IMG/VR virus record: IMGVR_UViG_3300020477_000765
Coordinates: 1 to 44,574 of that record
Reading direction: 5' to 3' (one strand)
From: a virus
DNA: 44,574 bases
Of this stretch, positions 1-7,045 are shown piece after piece. The notes under the pieces were generated by a model, which made no database searches, had not been told where the DNA came from, and saw only the letters and a program-made list of their open reading frames with translations. Position numbers and translations under genes: made by a program. Numbering within the stretch: position 1 is the stretch's first letter; each line of letters opens with the position of its first letter.

Positions 1-70
1 CAAAATCTGGTTTACCGCCACAACTAACTAACAATAATGTTAGTAAAAATATTGCTATCGTTCTTAACAT
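1..70 (-). CDS. csgG: Start of a lipoprotein, probable CsgG-like curli secretion pore (partial)
   Basis: Only the first 23 codons are inside the window; the gene runs off the left edge. They encode a short hydrophobic signal ending in a lipobox, LLLVSCGG, so the mature protein should be an outer-membrane lipoprotein. Its ATG overlaps the stop codon of the CsgF-like gene (TAATG), showing translational coupling. CsgG, the nine-fold curli export pore, is a lipoprotein with this kind of N-terminus and works with CsgF. The name rests mainly on that neighbour; the visible residues alone only prove a lipoprotein. Confidence 0.55.
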   Translation of the reverse strand, partial: MLRTIAIFLLTLLLVSCGGKPDF

Positions 71-528
71 TATGAATTATCTTCCTTAGGCATTGTAAAT
101 GTTGTTGATGTGCCATCGGTTTCTGTTACCACTACGGTTACATTACCTGTGCCTGATGGTGTTGTCCAAGTAACTACTTCACCACCAATAGGTGATGTAA
201 ATGTTCCTGAATCTTGTTGTAGACCATCTGAACCAAAAACGTTATCTGTAATTTGTTTTGCAAGAGCAGTATAAAATCTTGCTTCTATGTTTGCTTTAAA
301 TTTAGCAATAGCAGTGTTCTTTGCGTCTGATTCTGCTTTATCTTTAGCAGCTTTCTCAGCAGCTTTGATTGCGTCTTTTCTAGTTTTTTCTATATTTTCT
401 ATAGTTAAATAGTGTGATGACTTTCCTTGACCACTAAATGAAGGGCTGTGAAACTTGAATATAATATCCGAAGCACTAGCATTAGAAGCTATAAAAAGAA
501 ACACTAATATTGATGTGATAAATCTCAT
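70..528 (-). CDS. csgF: CsgF-like curli assembly / secretion accessory protein
   Basis: 152 aa with a Sec signal peptide (about residues 1-19, cut after ASA). The mature N-terminus, DIIFKFHSPSFSG, closely follows the start of CsgF (TMTFQFRNPNFGG in E. coli, from memory), the segment that inserts into the CsgG pore. A second block near residues 85-97 (FYTALAKQITDNV) fits the FTQAIQSQLL-like helix, and the C-terminus is a beta-rich T/V/G domain as in CsgF. An insert of about 35 residues rich in K, A and D separates these blocks. In curli systems CsgF sits at the outer face of CsgG and couples the pore to fibre nucleation. A late-type TATAAATA box lies 26 bp upstream and a GGGAG Shine-Dalgarno just before the ATG. 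Confidence 0.75.
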   Translation of the reverse strand: MRFITSILVFLFIASNASASDIIFKFHSPSFSGQGKSSHYLTIENIEKTRKDAIKAAEKAAKDKAESDAKNTAIAKFKANIEARFYTALAKQITDNVFGSDGLQQDSGTFTSPIGGEVVTWTTPSGTGNVTVVVTETDGTSTTFTMPKEDNS

Positions 529-553
529 ATTTCTCCCACTTATTTTATGCTAT

Positions 554-572
554 TATTTATATGAAATAAATA
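554..572. promoter_or_regulatory. Bidirectional late-promoter dyad
   Basis: TATTTAT (554-560) and ATAAATA (566-572) are perfect inverted copies around a 5-bp centre. Read on the minus strand, 561-554 is TATAAATA, the T4 late promoter box, placed 26 bp before the csgF-like start. Read on the plus strand, 565-572 is AATAAATA, just 7 bp before the cyclase ATG. This looks like back-to-back late promoters; the plus-strand one would give an almost leaderless mRNA. Confidence 0.6.
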
Positions 573-579
573 GTATAGT

Positions 580-2211
580 ATGATAAAACTATTTACAAGT
601 ACCTGGAGTGCTTGTTTGACTGCTTTAATATTGATTATTATTTATATTTCTAATCCTATATTAATACAAAAAACAAGACTTTCCTCACTAGACTACTATC
701 AGAATTTTGGAAACAATTATGAATCCAAAAGTTTAATTTTATTGGACATTTCGGATAACGCTTTAAAGAAAGAAGGTCAATGGCCTTGGAAAAGAGATAC
801 GGTCGGTCGTGCTGTCATCAACGCATATAAAAATGGTGCAGCTTTAGTCTTTGTAAATTTAGTCTTTGTACATAAAGATAGACTAGGTGGTGATGAAATG
901 TTTTTAAAAATGATTTCAAAGTATCCTATTATCTTAACTGAAACTAAAGACGCAAAAAATTTAATCAGTATAAAAAGAAAAGTATTAGGTGTAGGTGATG
1001 TTGAAGTTCCTATTGATGTTGATGGCACCATTAGAAAACTACCTCTAAAAAATTCTGTGCCTGAAGTTATTTTAAAAGTAATAAAGTTTCCTATACCTAA
1101 CCAAGATGATGTTTGGATTGATTTTAGACATCAAATTCCTAGAATAGATTATGCTGATAATGATTGGTCTAATATGAAAGGTAAAATAGTTTTTATTGGA
1201 ACAACTTTCAAAGGTTCTACTTTCGTTCTAACTCCTAATGGTTTAAAAAACACACACGAAATTATGGCCTTATCAACTGAAACATTATTGTCTGGTAAAT
1301 ATATTACTAGACCTGATTGGTTACCTAAAGCAGAATTTGGTATTACAATATTAGCATTAATATTCTTTTTACTTGTAATGCCTAGAATTGGATTGTTATG
1401 GTCTGCATTATGTCTAGTAGGTTTCTATTTTGATATAGCACTTGCAAGTGGTTATCTATGGACTCAACATATGATTATAAGTGATTGGATAACTCCTATG
1501 CTTGTAGGTAGTATTGTATGGGCACATTTAATTTATAATAATTTTGCTAGAGAAAATAGATTAAAATTACAAATCAAAAAACAATTTGAACACTATCTTG
1601 CTCCTGCAATGGTTAAGAAACTACAAAACAATCCTTCTCTATTAAAACTAGGTGGTGAAAGAAAAGAATTAACATTTTTGTTTTCAGATATTAGAGGTTT
1701 TACTCCTATATCAGAATCTATGAAAGGTGATCCAGAAAAACTTACCAAGTATGTTAATAAGTTTCTAACTGCAATGACAGATATAATATTAAAAAATGGT
1801 GGGACTATTGATAAGTATATGGGTGATTGTATTATGGCATTTTGGAATGCACCATTAGATACACCTCAACATAAAAAACTTGCAATTAAAACTGCTAGAG
1901 AAATGAAATTTAAATTAAAAGAAATGAATAAGAACGGCGAATTTAATCCCCCATTGAATATAGGTATAGGTCTTAATACAGGTGATTGTCTTGTAGGTAA
2001 TATGGGTAGTGAACAAAGGTTTGATTATTCAGTAATTGGAGACGCTGTTAATCTTGCTAGTAGGTTAGAAGGTATAAGTAAGAATTATAATACAACTATA
2101 ATTATTAGTGAATTTACACGCAAAGATATTGAAGGTTTTAAATTTTATAAATTAGATGATGTTCAAGTGAAAGGTAAAGAAGAAAAGGTTACTATTTTTT
2201 CTGTTCACTAA
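580..2211 (+). CDS. CHASE2-domain membrane adenylate cyclase (class III)
   Basis: 543 aa and the only plus-strand gene. A transmembrane helix (about 8-28) leads into a CHASE2-like extracytoplasmic sensor (to about 240). Three further helices follow (about 253-268, 271-290, 300-318), then a cytoplasmic class III cyclase domain (about 362-543). The catalytic set looks complete: metal-binding D370 (FSDIRGF) and D416 (YMGD), K412 at the adenine-selecting position, S484 where many bacterial cyclases have T/S, and transition-state N491 and R495 (VNLASR). It should make cAMP in response to a periplasmic signal. No Shine-Dalgarno is visible before the ATG. The 3' end overlaps the convergent glutamine synthetase gene by 20 bp. 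Such receptor cyclases are typical of bacteria, so acquisition from a host is likely. Confidence 0.93.
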   Translation: MIKLFTSTWSACLTALILIIIYISNPILIQKTRLSSLDYYQNFGNNYESKSLILLDISDNALKKEGQWPWKRDTVGRAVINAYKNGAALVFVNLVFVHKDRLGGDEMFLKMISKYPIILTETKDAKNLISIKRKVLGVGDVEVPIDVDGTIRKLPLKNSVPEVILKVIKFPIPNQDDVWIDFRHQIPRIDYADNDWSNMKGKIVFIGTTFKGSTFVLTPNGLKNTHEIMALSTETLLSGKYITRPDWLPKAEFGITILALIFFLLVMPRIGLLWSALCLVGFYFDIALASGYLWTQHMIISDWITPMLVGSIVWAHLIYNNFARENRLKLQIKKQFEHYLAPAMVKKLQNNPSLLKLGGERKELTFLFSDIRGFTPISESMKGDPEKLTKYVNKFLTAMTDIILKNGGTIDKYMGDCIMAFWNAPLDTPQHKKLAIKTAREMKFKLKEMNKNGEFNPPLNIGIGLNTGDCLVGNMGSEQRFDYSVIGDAVNLASRLEGISKNYNTTIIISEFTRKDIEGFKFYKLDDVQVKGKEEKVTIFSVH

Positions 2212-3196
2212 TAGAAGATAACAAGTAATTTAAAACTCTATAAGGGTCTGCATTTGAAGCAGGTCGTCTATCTTCTAATCTACCTCTATATTCATTTTCT
2301 ACCGTTGCAATAGGTATTCTAATACTGGCACCTCTATCAGATACTCCATATGAAAATGTATCTATACTTTGTGTTTCGTGTAGACCAGTTAATCTTTTAT
2401 CATTATCAGAACCATAATCACTTTTAACTCTTTCAGGATCGTGTGTAGTTTTTAATGCCTCACATAAACCTTTGATATAAGATTCAGTACCATAATCTCT
2501 CATTCTTCCATTAGAAAAGTTAAGATGTAATCCTGATCCATTCCAATCTCCTGATATAGGTTTAGGTTTCCAATTAACAGATACACCATATTTTTCTGCA
2601 ATTCTACTTAACATATATCTGGACATCCATAAATCATCTGCAGCTGAAATCCCCGTACCAAAACATTGATATTCCCATTGACCTAATGCTACTTCAGCAT
2701 TAATGCCTCGTATATCTATACCTGCATTTAAACATTTATGTAAATGTTCTTCAGCAACTTTTCTACCTACTACATTATCAGGACCCACACCACAATAATA
2801 TTCTCCTTGAGGTCTTGGGAAAGTAGAAGGCCACCCTAAAGGTCTACCTTTATGATATAAAAAATATTCTTGTTCAAAAGCAAACCACCAATCATTTGAA
2901 TCATAAGGTTCTGTATCATATCTTGTATTTGATATATGTGGATTTCTTTTTTCATCTTTCACTTGACATAATACAAATTTATCTATGCCATCAAAACCTT
3001 TATATTCTTTTACAGGTTCTAATATACAATCGGATGATTTACCTTCTGCTTGTTTGGTAGAGCTTCCATCAAACGACCACGCAGGTGCGGTCATTGATAA
3101 ATGGTGAGCCTTTTCGTCTTTTGATTTTACTTTGATTTTTGAGCGTAGATTTGGGTCTGGTTTATATCCATCTAACCATACATATTCTAATATCAT
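2192..3196 (-). CDS. glnII: Type II (eukaryote-like) glutamine synthetase
   Basis: 334 aa, close to the usual length of GSII and far shorter than GSI. It makes glutamine from glutamate, ammonia and ATP. Visible GSII signatures are WSFDGSST (40-47) and SSDCILEP in the beta-grasp domain, FEQEY (107-111) with metal-binding glutamates, WNGSGLHLNFS, and the C-terminal SDRGASIRIP and LEDRRPASNADPY blocks. No catalytic block is missing. It is the last gene of the operon holding formate dehydrogenase and the lysis-like genes, and its 3' end overlaps the convergent cyclase gene. As a cytosolic enzyme it would support nitrogen assimilation and nucleotide synthesis during infection (inference). Confidence 0.95.
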   Translation of the reverse strand: MILEYVWLDGYKPDPNLRSKIKVKSKDEKAHHLSMTAPAWSFDGSSTKQAEGKSSDCILEPVKEYKGFDGIDKFVLCQVKDEKRNPHISNTRYDTEPYDSNDWWFAFEQEYFLYHKGRPLGWPSTFPRPQGEYYCGVGPDNVVGRKVAEEHLHKCLNAGIDIRGINAEVALGQWEYQCFGTGISAADDLWMSRYMLSRIAEKYGVSVNWKPKPISGDWNGSGLHLNFSNGRMRDYGTESYIKGLCEALKTTHDPERVKSDYGSDNDKRLTGLHETQSIDTFSYGVSDRGASIRIPIATVENEYRGRLEDRRPASNADPYRVLNYLLSSISEQKK

Positions 3197-3216
3197 CTAT
3201 ATCTTTCAGTTTCAAT

Positions 3217-3245
3217 TATTTATTATACCTAACATATGTGTTAGG
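3217..3245 (-). promoter_or_regulatory. Putative promoter and dyad ahead of glutamine synthetase
   Basis: On the minus strand a 7-bp inverted repeat (CCTAACA-CATA-TGTTAGG, 3245-3228) abuts TATAATAAATA, which holds both a sigma70 -10 box (3227-3222) and a late-type AATAAATA box (3224-3217). No good -35 is seen. The dyad could be an operator or a 5' hairpin. Confidence 0.4.
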
Positions 3246-3251
3246 TGCATA

Positions 3252-3341
3252 TCAGGTAAAAGCTATTATCAAATAATAACTTATCCCTATCACTATTCCT
3301 ATTACTGCAACAATACCCGCTAAGGTATATATTGTGTTCAT
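3252..3341 (-). CDS. 29-residue single-pass membrane peptide
   Basis: Starts directly after the TAA of the upstream 55-aa gene (TAAATG) and encodes 29 residues. Almost the whole length is one hydrophobic helix (LAGIVAVIGIVIGISYYLIIAF). It is in the same operon as formate dehydrogenase and glutamine synthetase. It could be a small holin or regulatory membrane peptide; no family is recognised. The tight stop/start spacing is the main support. Confidence 0.5.
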   Translation of the reverse strand: MNTIYTLAGIVAVIGIVIGISYYLIIAFT

Positions 3342-3509
3342 TTATTTTTTTCTGTCTGTTAACTTATTAATTAACTCAAATGCTACTTTAACTTTTTCTT
3401 CTAGCACTTTAATTCTATAATGTGATTGTGCCAAGGTTACAATTAATAAAATAAATGCAACAAACATTGGCCATAATCTACTTAACATTAATACAGCTTC
3501 ACTATCCAT
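3342..3509 (-). CDS. 55-residue membrane plus coiled-coil protein
   Basis: The start codon overlaps the formate dehydrogenase stop by one base (TAATG). It has a transmembrane helix (about residues 10-29) followed by a charged, heptad-like tail (HYRIKVLEEKVKVAFELINKL). The layout recalls small phage holin-associated or XhlA-like proteins, but no family can be named. Strict coupling to both neighbours supports real translation. Confidence 0.6.
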   Translation of the reverse strand: MDSEAVLMLSRLWPMFVAFILLIVTLAQSHYRIKVLEEKVKVAFELINKLTDRKK

Positions 3510-4705
3510 TATTTTTTAAACTTCGCAGCTTCCTCTGAACCGCCTGTAGCAGTTCCTTTTGTATAAGAATGAGCACCCATACCTGCAAGGTCTCCATCTT
3601 TAACTATTAAATATTGATTTCGTATTTCTTCTCCGTCAAAGAAACACTCCAATATTTCTCTAACACCAGCAGCATATCTTGCTTGTGCTGATAAAGAAGT
3701 ACCAGATGTATGAGGTGTCATACCTTGATTTGGCATACTTCTCCAAATGTGGTCGTTAGGAGCAGGTTGTGGAAACCAAACATCTCCTGCATAGCCACTT
3801 AATTGTCCTGACTCTAATGCTCTTGCAATAGCATCCTTATCACAAATTTTTCCTCGTGCTGTATTAATAATATATGCACCAGGTTTACACTTACTAATTA
3901 ATTCATCATTAAATAAATGTTCCGTTTCAGGATGTAATGGACAACTTATATTAATTACATCACAAACAGCAACTAACTCCTCAACTGAATTGTGATATAT
4001 TAAATTTAATTCTTTTTCTTTTTCTTCTGGCAATCTATGTCTATCAAAGTAATGTAAATGAACATCAAATGGTTTCATTTTTCTTAACATATCATAACCA
4101 ATTCTACCAGCGGCAATTGTTCCTATGTGCATACCTTCAACATCATAACTTCTTTTTACTGCGTCTGCAATATGCCATCCGCCTTCGTTAACTATTCTAT
4201 GTTGATTATGATAATCTCTAACTAAAGATAATATCATCATAACAATATGTTCAGCAACTGACCTTGAATTACAATAGGTTACTTCAACTACATCTATTTT
4301 ATGATCCATCGCTGCTTGTAAATCTACGTGGTCAGAACCAATACCTGCTGTGATAGCCATTTTTAAATTTGGTGCTGATTCCATTCTTTTTCTTGTTAAG
4401 TAATATGGCCAAAATGGTTGTGAGATTACTACATCTGCGTCAACTAATTCTTTATCTGCTGTACAACCTTCGGCGTCTTTATCTGAGGTTACAACTAATG
4501 TATGTCCTCTATCTTCTAAAAATTTTCTTAATCCTAATTCTCCAGATACACAACCAAGTAATTCTCCTGGTGTAAAATCAATACCTTTAGGTGTTGGTAA
4601 TGACATACCATCTGGATACTTTTCTAATTTTGGTAAGTCTTTAACTGGATATGATTTTGGCATACCATCTTTTGGATCGTCATATAATATACATAATATT
4701 TTCAT
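3509..4705 (-). CDS. fdh: NAD-dependent formate dehydrogenase
   Basis: 398 aa, the normal length of bacterial and plant FDH of the D-2-hydroxyacid dehydrogenase superfamily. It oxidises formate to CO2 and reduces NAD+. Residue numbers coincide with those I recall for the Pseudomonas enzyme: N146, nucleotide-binding AAGRIG (198-203), D221 (NAD preference), R284 (TARGK), Q313 and H332 (TPHTSG). All are present, so it should be active. It starts one base into the stop of a lipoprotein gene and is followed directly by two tiny membrane genes. Its place inside a lysis-like operon suggests late expression. The likely gain is NADH from C1 metabolism of a formate-using host (inference). Confidence 0.96.
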   Translation of the reverse strand: MKILCILYDDPKDGMPKSYPVKDLPKLEKYPDGMSLPTPKGIDFTPGELLGCVSGELGLRKFLEDRGHTLVVTSDKDAEGCTADKELVDADVVISQPFWPYYLTRKRMESAPNLKMAITAGIGSDHVDLQAAMDHKIDVVEVTYCNSRSVAEHIVMMILSLVRDYHNQHRIVNEGGWHIADAVKRSYDVEGMHIGTIAAGRIGYDMLRKMKPFDVHLHYFDRHRLPEEKEKELNLIYHNSVEELVAVCDVINISCPLHPETEHLFNDELISKCKPGAYIINTARGKICDKDAIARALESGQLSGYAGDVWFPQPAPNDHIWRSMPNQGMTPHTSGTSLSAQARYAAGVREILECFFDGEEIRNQYLIVKDGDLAGMGAHSYTKGTATGGSEEAAKFKK

Positions 4706-5091
4706 TATTCTTTATCCTCTTCTTTCGTTTTTTTCTCTTTCTTTTTATTTTCAGGTTCATAATACTCTTTATATTGGTCAAGTAAATCATTGGTATGTTT
4801 TAAGTGTGCTCTTATTTGAGCAAAGTTTTTTGCAATTAATTGAAAGTCTTTATCACTCAATCCAAATAATACTGGATCAAGTCCTTGTTCTTCCATCTTT
4901 CTAAATACCTCGTCTGCATTTTCACTTGTAATAATAATCCATCTCAACTTTTCAAGTTCAGGCATTGTAGGTTTAACTAAATCTAATTTCTGTCTAGGTT
5001 CTTCTAACTTAAATATTTTAAGTTTCTTTTCTCCAATGGAGCAACCTGTTAAAAGTCCTATGAATATGATACTAATTATTATACGGTACAT
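4705..5091 (-). CDS. Lipoprotein, outer-membrane spanin-like (Rz1-like)
   Basis: 128 aa with a signal ending in the lipobox LLTGC (Cys at about 16). The mature part is charged and helical, with a very K/E-rich C-terminus. The gene begins inside the 3' end of the membrane/coiled-coil gene at 5072-5548 (20-bp overlap, different frame), the arrangement expected for an overlapping Rz/Rz1 spanin pair. It is longer than usual Rz1 proteins and not proline-rich, so the role is inferred from position and topology. Confidence 0.6.
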   Translation of the reverse strand: MYRIIISIIFIGLLTGCSIGEKKLKIFKLEEPRQKLDLVKPTMPELEKLRWIIITSENADEVFRKMEEQGLDPVLFGLSDKDFQLIAKNFAQIRAHLKHTNDLLDQYKEYYEPENKKKEKKTKEEDKE

Positions 5092-5548
5092 AATTTGGGT
5101 TCGCTATTGATGGACACTCTCTATTAATTTCTGATTTTTTAGTTGCGGCTATTTCTTGTTCAGTAAGTGGTGACCCACCTGCTATTTCTACGCAACGAAT
5201 TGCTTTATCACTTGCACCATTAATTATCTTTTGAATTACTTTTGTTTTTTCTATTGCAAGTTTACCAAAATCTCGTCCACCTTTGTTAAATCTTTTGTCT
5301 AAATCATCTAAATCTTTTTTTAGATTTGCAACAAGCTCATTCATCTTGTTGTTGGCTTCCAATATTTCTTTGAAATCCTCTTTTTGCTTAGCAATCAGCT
5401 CCTTTTGGGAGCTGACTGCTTCTTCTAGTTTGATTTGATTTGCTTTTAAGATTGCATTATCACTTCGCAATTTCATAACATACATTCCAGCGCCTGATAT
5501 TCCGGCGATTAGTACGACAGCAAAAATCATTTTGAAATAACCAAACAT
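5072..5548 (-). CDS. Inner-membrane coiled-coil protein, i-spanin-like (Rz-like)
   Basis: 158 aa from the chosen ATG. An upstream in-frame start (5605) would lie inside the preceding 52-aa gene, so the ATG at 5548, 8 bp after that gene's stop, is preferred. An N-terminal membrane anchor (about 5-22) is followed by a long coiled coil (about 30-95) and a C-terminal segment with two cysteines ending in NPNYVPYNN. The topology matches inner-membrane spanin subunits, and the lipoprotein gene overlaps its 3' end. Marine T4-like phages carry similar proteins, usually unnamed. Confidence 0.6.
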   Translation of the reverse strand: MFGYFKMIFAVVLIAGISGAGMYVMKLRSDNAILKANQIKLEEAVSSQKELIAKQKEDFKEILEANNKMNELVANLKKDLDDLDKRFNKGGRDFGKLAIEKTKVIQKIINGASDKAIRCVEIAGGSPLTEQEIAATKKSEINRECPSIANPNYVPYNN

Positions 5549-5556
5549 AAAATTCG

Positions 5557-5715
5557 TTAATCTTTCTTCAATATAGCCCAAGCGCCATAAGCAATTGCAG
5601 CCCAAGCTGCAATCTTAGCAATGGGGCTAAAGAATAAAACTATAACACCTAACCCGATTAATACTCCACCGTGTAAAGATGTTAGTTCTTTAAGTCTTCC
5701 TGATATAAAGTCCAT
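5557..5715 (-). CDS. 52-residue membrane protein, holin-like
   Basis: Encodes 52 residues starting MDFISGRLKEL, with two hydrophobic stretches (about 18-29 and 32-48) separated by a turn (SPIAK), and a basic end (LKKD). GGAGAGTC precedes the ATG. It sits directly before the spanin-like pair, so a holin or holin-helper role is plausible from size and position only. Confidence 0.6.
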   Translation of the reverse strand: MDFISGRLKELTSLHGGVLIGLGVIVLFFSPIAKIAAWAAIAYGAWAILKKD

Positions 5716-5735
5716 AGACTCTCCTTCTTTTATTA

Positions 5736-5969
5736 TTATTTATTCTTATATATATGATAAAGTATCCATATTGCTACTAATCCCAATAAACCTTGAGATG
5801 AAAAACCAGCAATTACTGACTGAACATTTCCTATTACAGAAATATCTGGCCAGAAAGGAATACTTTGACCTTTAAATAGGACTTCCAGCACGATACCTAA
5901 TGCGATTAAACTTACACCTACATCAGCTAAACCAGCTGCCCAGTCCCTTACTTGTTTGAGTTTGTCCAT
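5736..5969 (-). CDS. Small two-helix membrane protein, possible holin
   Basis: 77 aa: a short charged N-terminus (MDKLKQVRDWAAG), a hydrophobic helix at about 16-31, a polar loop with FWPDIS, a second helix at about 52-72 and a basic tail (YHIYKNK). Size and topology suit a phage holin, and it lies in the run leading to the spanin-like pair. GGAGGATCC precedes the start. No sequence family is recognised. Confidence 0.6.
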   Translation of the reverse strand: MDKLKQVRDWAAGLADVGVSLIALGIVLEVLFKGQSIPFWPDISVIGNVQSVIAGFSSQGLLGLVAIWILYHIYKNK

Positions 5970-5983
5970 ATTGGATCCTCCTC

Positions 5984-6247
5984 TTACTTGTCGGACTCAT
6001 CTGATTTTGAACAATCAGGATGAGCCATTTTTTCTAGTCTTTTAATTCTTTTAACCAGACTAGGAAATTTTTGCATTAACTTTTCTTCTTTTGTTAATAC
6101 ATCTAAATCATATCGTTTAGCAGCCCAGGTATAACATTGGTCTACCTTTTTATAAAACCAATTACCCATTTTAGTTTTTCTAAACCAAGCATTGGTTGAC
6201 TGCCCGAGTATTGCACCCACAATTGATTTCATTAAAAACCACCACAT
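5984..6247 (-). CDS. Conserved small phage protein, unknown role
   Basis: 87 aa. The N-terminus is hydrophobic (MWWFLMKSIVGAILG) and the rest is basic and helical, ending in a polar KSDESDK tail. M6 (MKSIVGAIL) is an alternative start. It lies between the DUF1353 gene and the holin-like genes with 1 to 15 bp gaps. I do not recognise a family; a membrane-associated accessory of the lysis-like operon is a positional guess. Confidence 0.6.
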   Translation of the reverse strand: MWWFLMKSIVGAILGQSTNAWFRKTKMGNWFYKKVDQCYTWAAKRYDLDVLTKEEKLMQKFPSLVKRIKRLEKMAHPDCSKSDESDK

Positions 6248-6248
6248 A

Positions 6249-6746
6249 TTATATGTTATCCTCCTTCGGGATTATACTCCATCTGCCAAACAATGCTACT
6301 GCATAATAGGCAGAATAAATTTTCCATTTTGGTACTGACGGTTCTGCGTCTTTCATACCACATAGAAATACTTTGTCAGCTGCTTTCTTTGCAGCCTTGA
6401 CTAAACTTTTATCTTCTCCAATTGTTAAACCATTACCAACTTCCGCCTCAGCATTCCATCGGTATTGTCTAATTCTTTTGTATAATAAATCGTGTATGAT
6501 AGCTGCCCTTGCAACATCCCAAGGTGCTATAATTGCCCACGCTGCCCTTGGTACACTTGCTAAATCGGTTACAAAATCTTCTCTAACTCTTACTCTATTA
6601 TTATTTTCTATTTGAACACCCACACCTATAAGAGCTTTTGTTTCATCATCTGTTAAATCTGTACAAGTATATAATAAATCTTTTTTCATTATCCACTTTC
6701 TAGGTGGATTATATTCTGCTGTTATCTTTGCATTAAACTTTCCCAT
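6249..6746 (-). CDS. DUF1353 family protein
   Basis: 165 aa. The DLASVPR stretch (about 65-71) and AAIIHDLLYKR (about 82-92) are the hallmark segments of DUF1353, a phage and prophage family often found near lysis or tail genes. Its biochemical role is not established; the conserved HD pair hints at metal binding. It heads the operon running through the holin-like and spanin-like genes to formate dehydrogenase. AAGGATC precedes the ATG. Confidence 0.75.
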   Translation of the reverse strand: MGKFNAKITAEYNPPRKWIMKKDLLYTCTDLTDDETKALIGVGVQIENNNRVRVREDFVTDLASVPRAAWAIIAPWDVARAAIIHDLLYKRIRQYRWNAEAEVGNGLTIGEDKSLVKAAKKAADKVFLCGMKDAEPSVPKWKIYSAYYAVALFGRWSIIPKEDNI

Positions 6747-6759
6747 ATTGATCCTTTAA

Positions 6760-7035
6760 TTAAGGTTGCTGTAATCGTTTCTTTGAAAGCATTTTAGTTT
6801 TCGCTCTATCAATCTTTCTTTGTAAAACTTTTGACTTAAGCCTATCAGATATTGCTGTTAACATAGGTTTAATTGTTCCCATACCAGGTCCCTTATATTG
6901 TGAAAATGTAGTTGCATATCTTTTGTTGGGGTAAAATTGGTGGGGTGAATTTAATGAGGCCATTGGCTTGTTTATATCAGCAGCCGGACCTATGCCAACA
7001 CTAGGCATTCCTAAATATTCTTTAAAAGTTTTCAT
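6760..7035 (-). CDS. Small virion-type protein with capsid-targeting-like N-terminus
   Basis: 91 aa, beginning MKTFKEYLGM, the same N-terminal style as several proteins up to 19268, but lacking the glutamate of an LxE cleavage site. The middle is glycine/proline rich and the C-terminus is very basic (KSKVLQRKIDRAKTKMLSKKR), which would suit DNA contact inside the head. It has no recognised family. It ends the virion-protein run and is 13 bp from the DUF1353 gene. Confidence 0.6.
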   Translation of the reverse strand: MKTFKEYLGMPSVGIGPAADINKPMASLNSPHQFYPNKRYATTFSQYKGPGMGTIKPMLTAISDRLKSKVLQRKIDRAKTKMLSKKRLQQP

Positions 7036-7045
7036 ATGTTATTTA

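Noticed and set aside
3132-3323. Plus-strand ORF of 63 codons over the glutamine synthetase start
   Set aside because: It is antisense to a clear gene, has low-complexity I/Y-rich residues and no ribosome site.
5549-5605. Longer start for the coiled-coil membrane protein
   Set aside because: The extra 19 residues lie inside the coupled 52-aa gene and put charged and cysteine residues before the membrane anchor.
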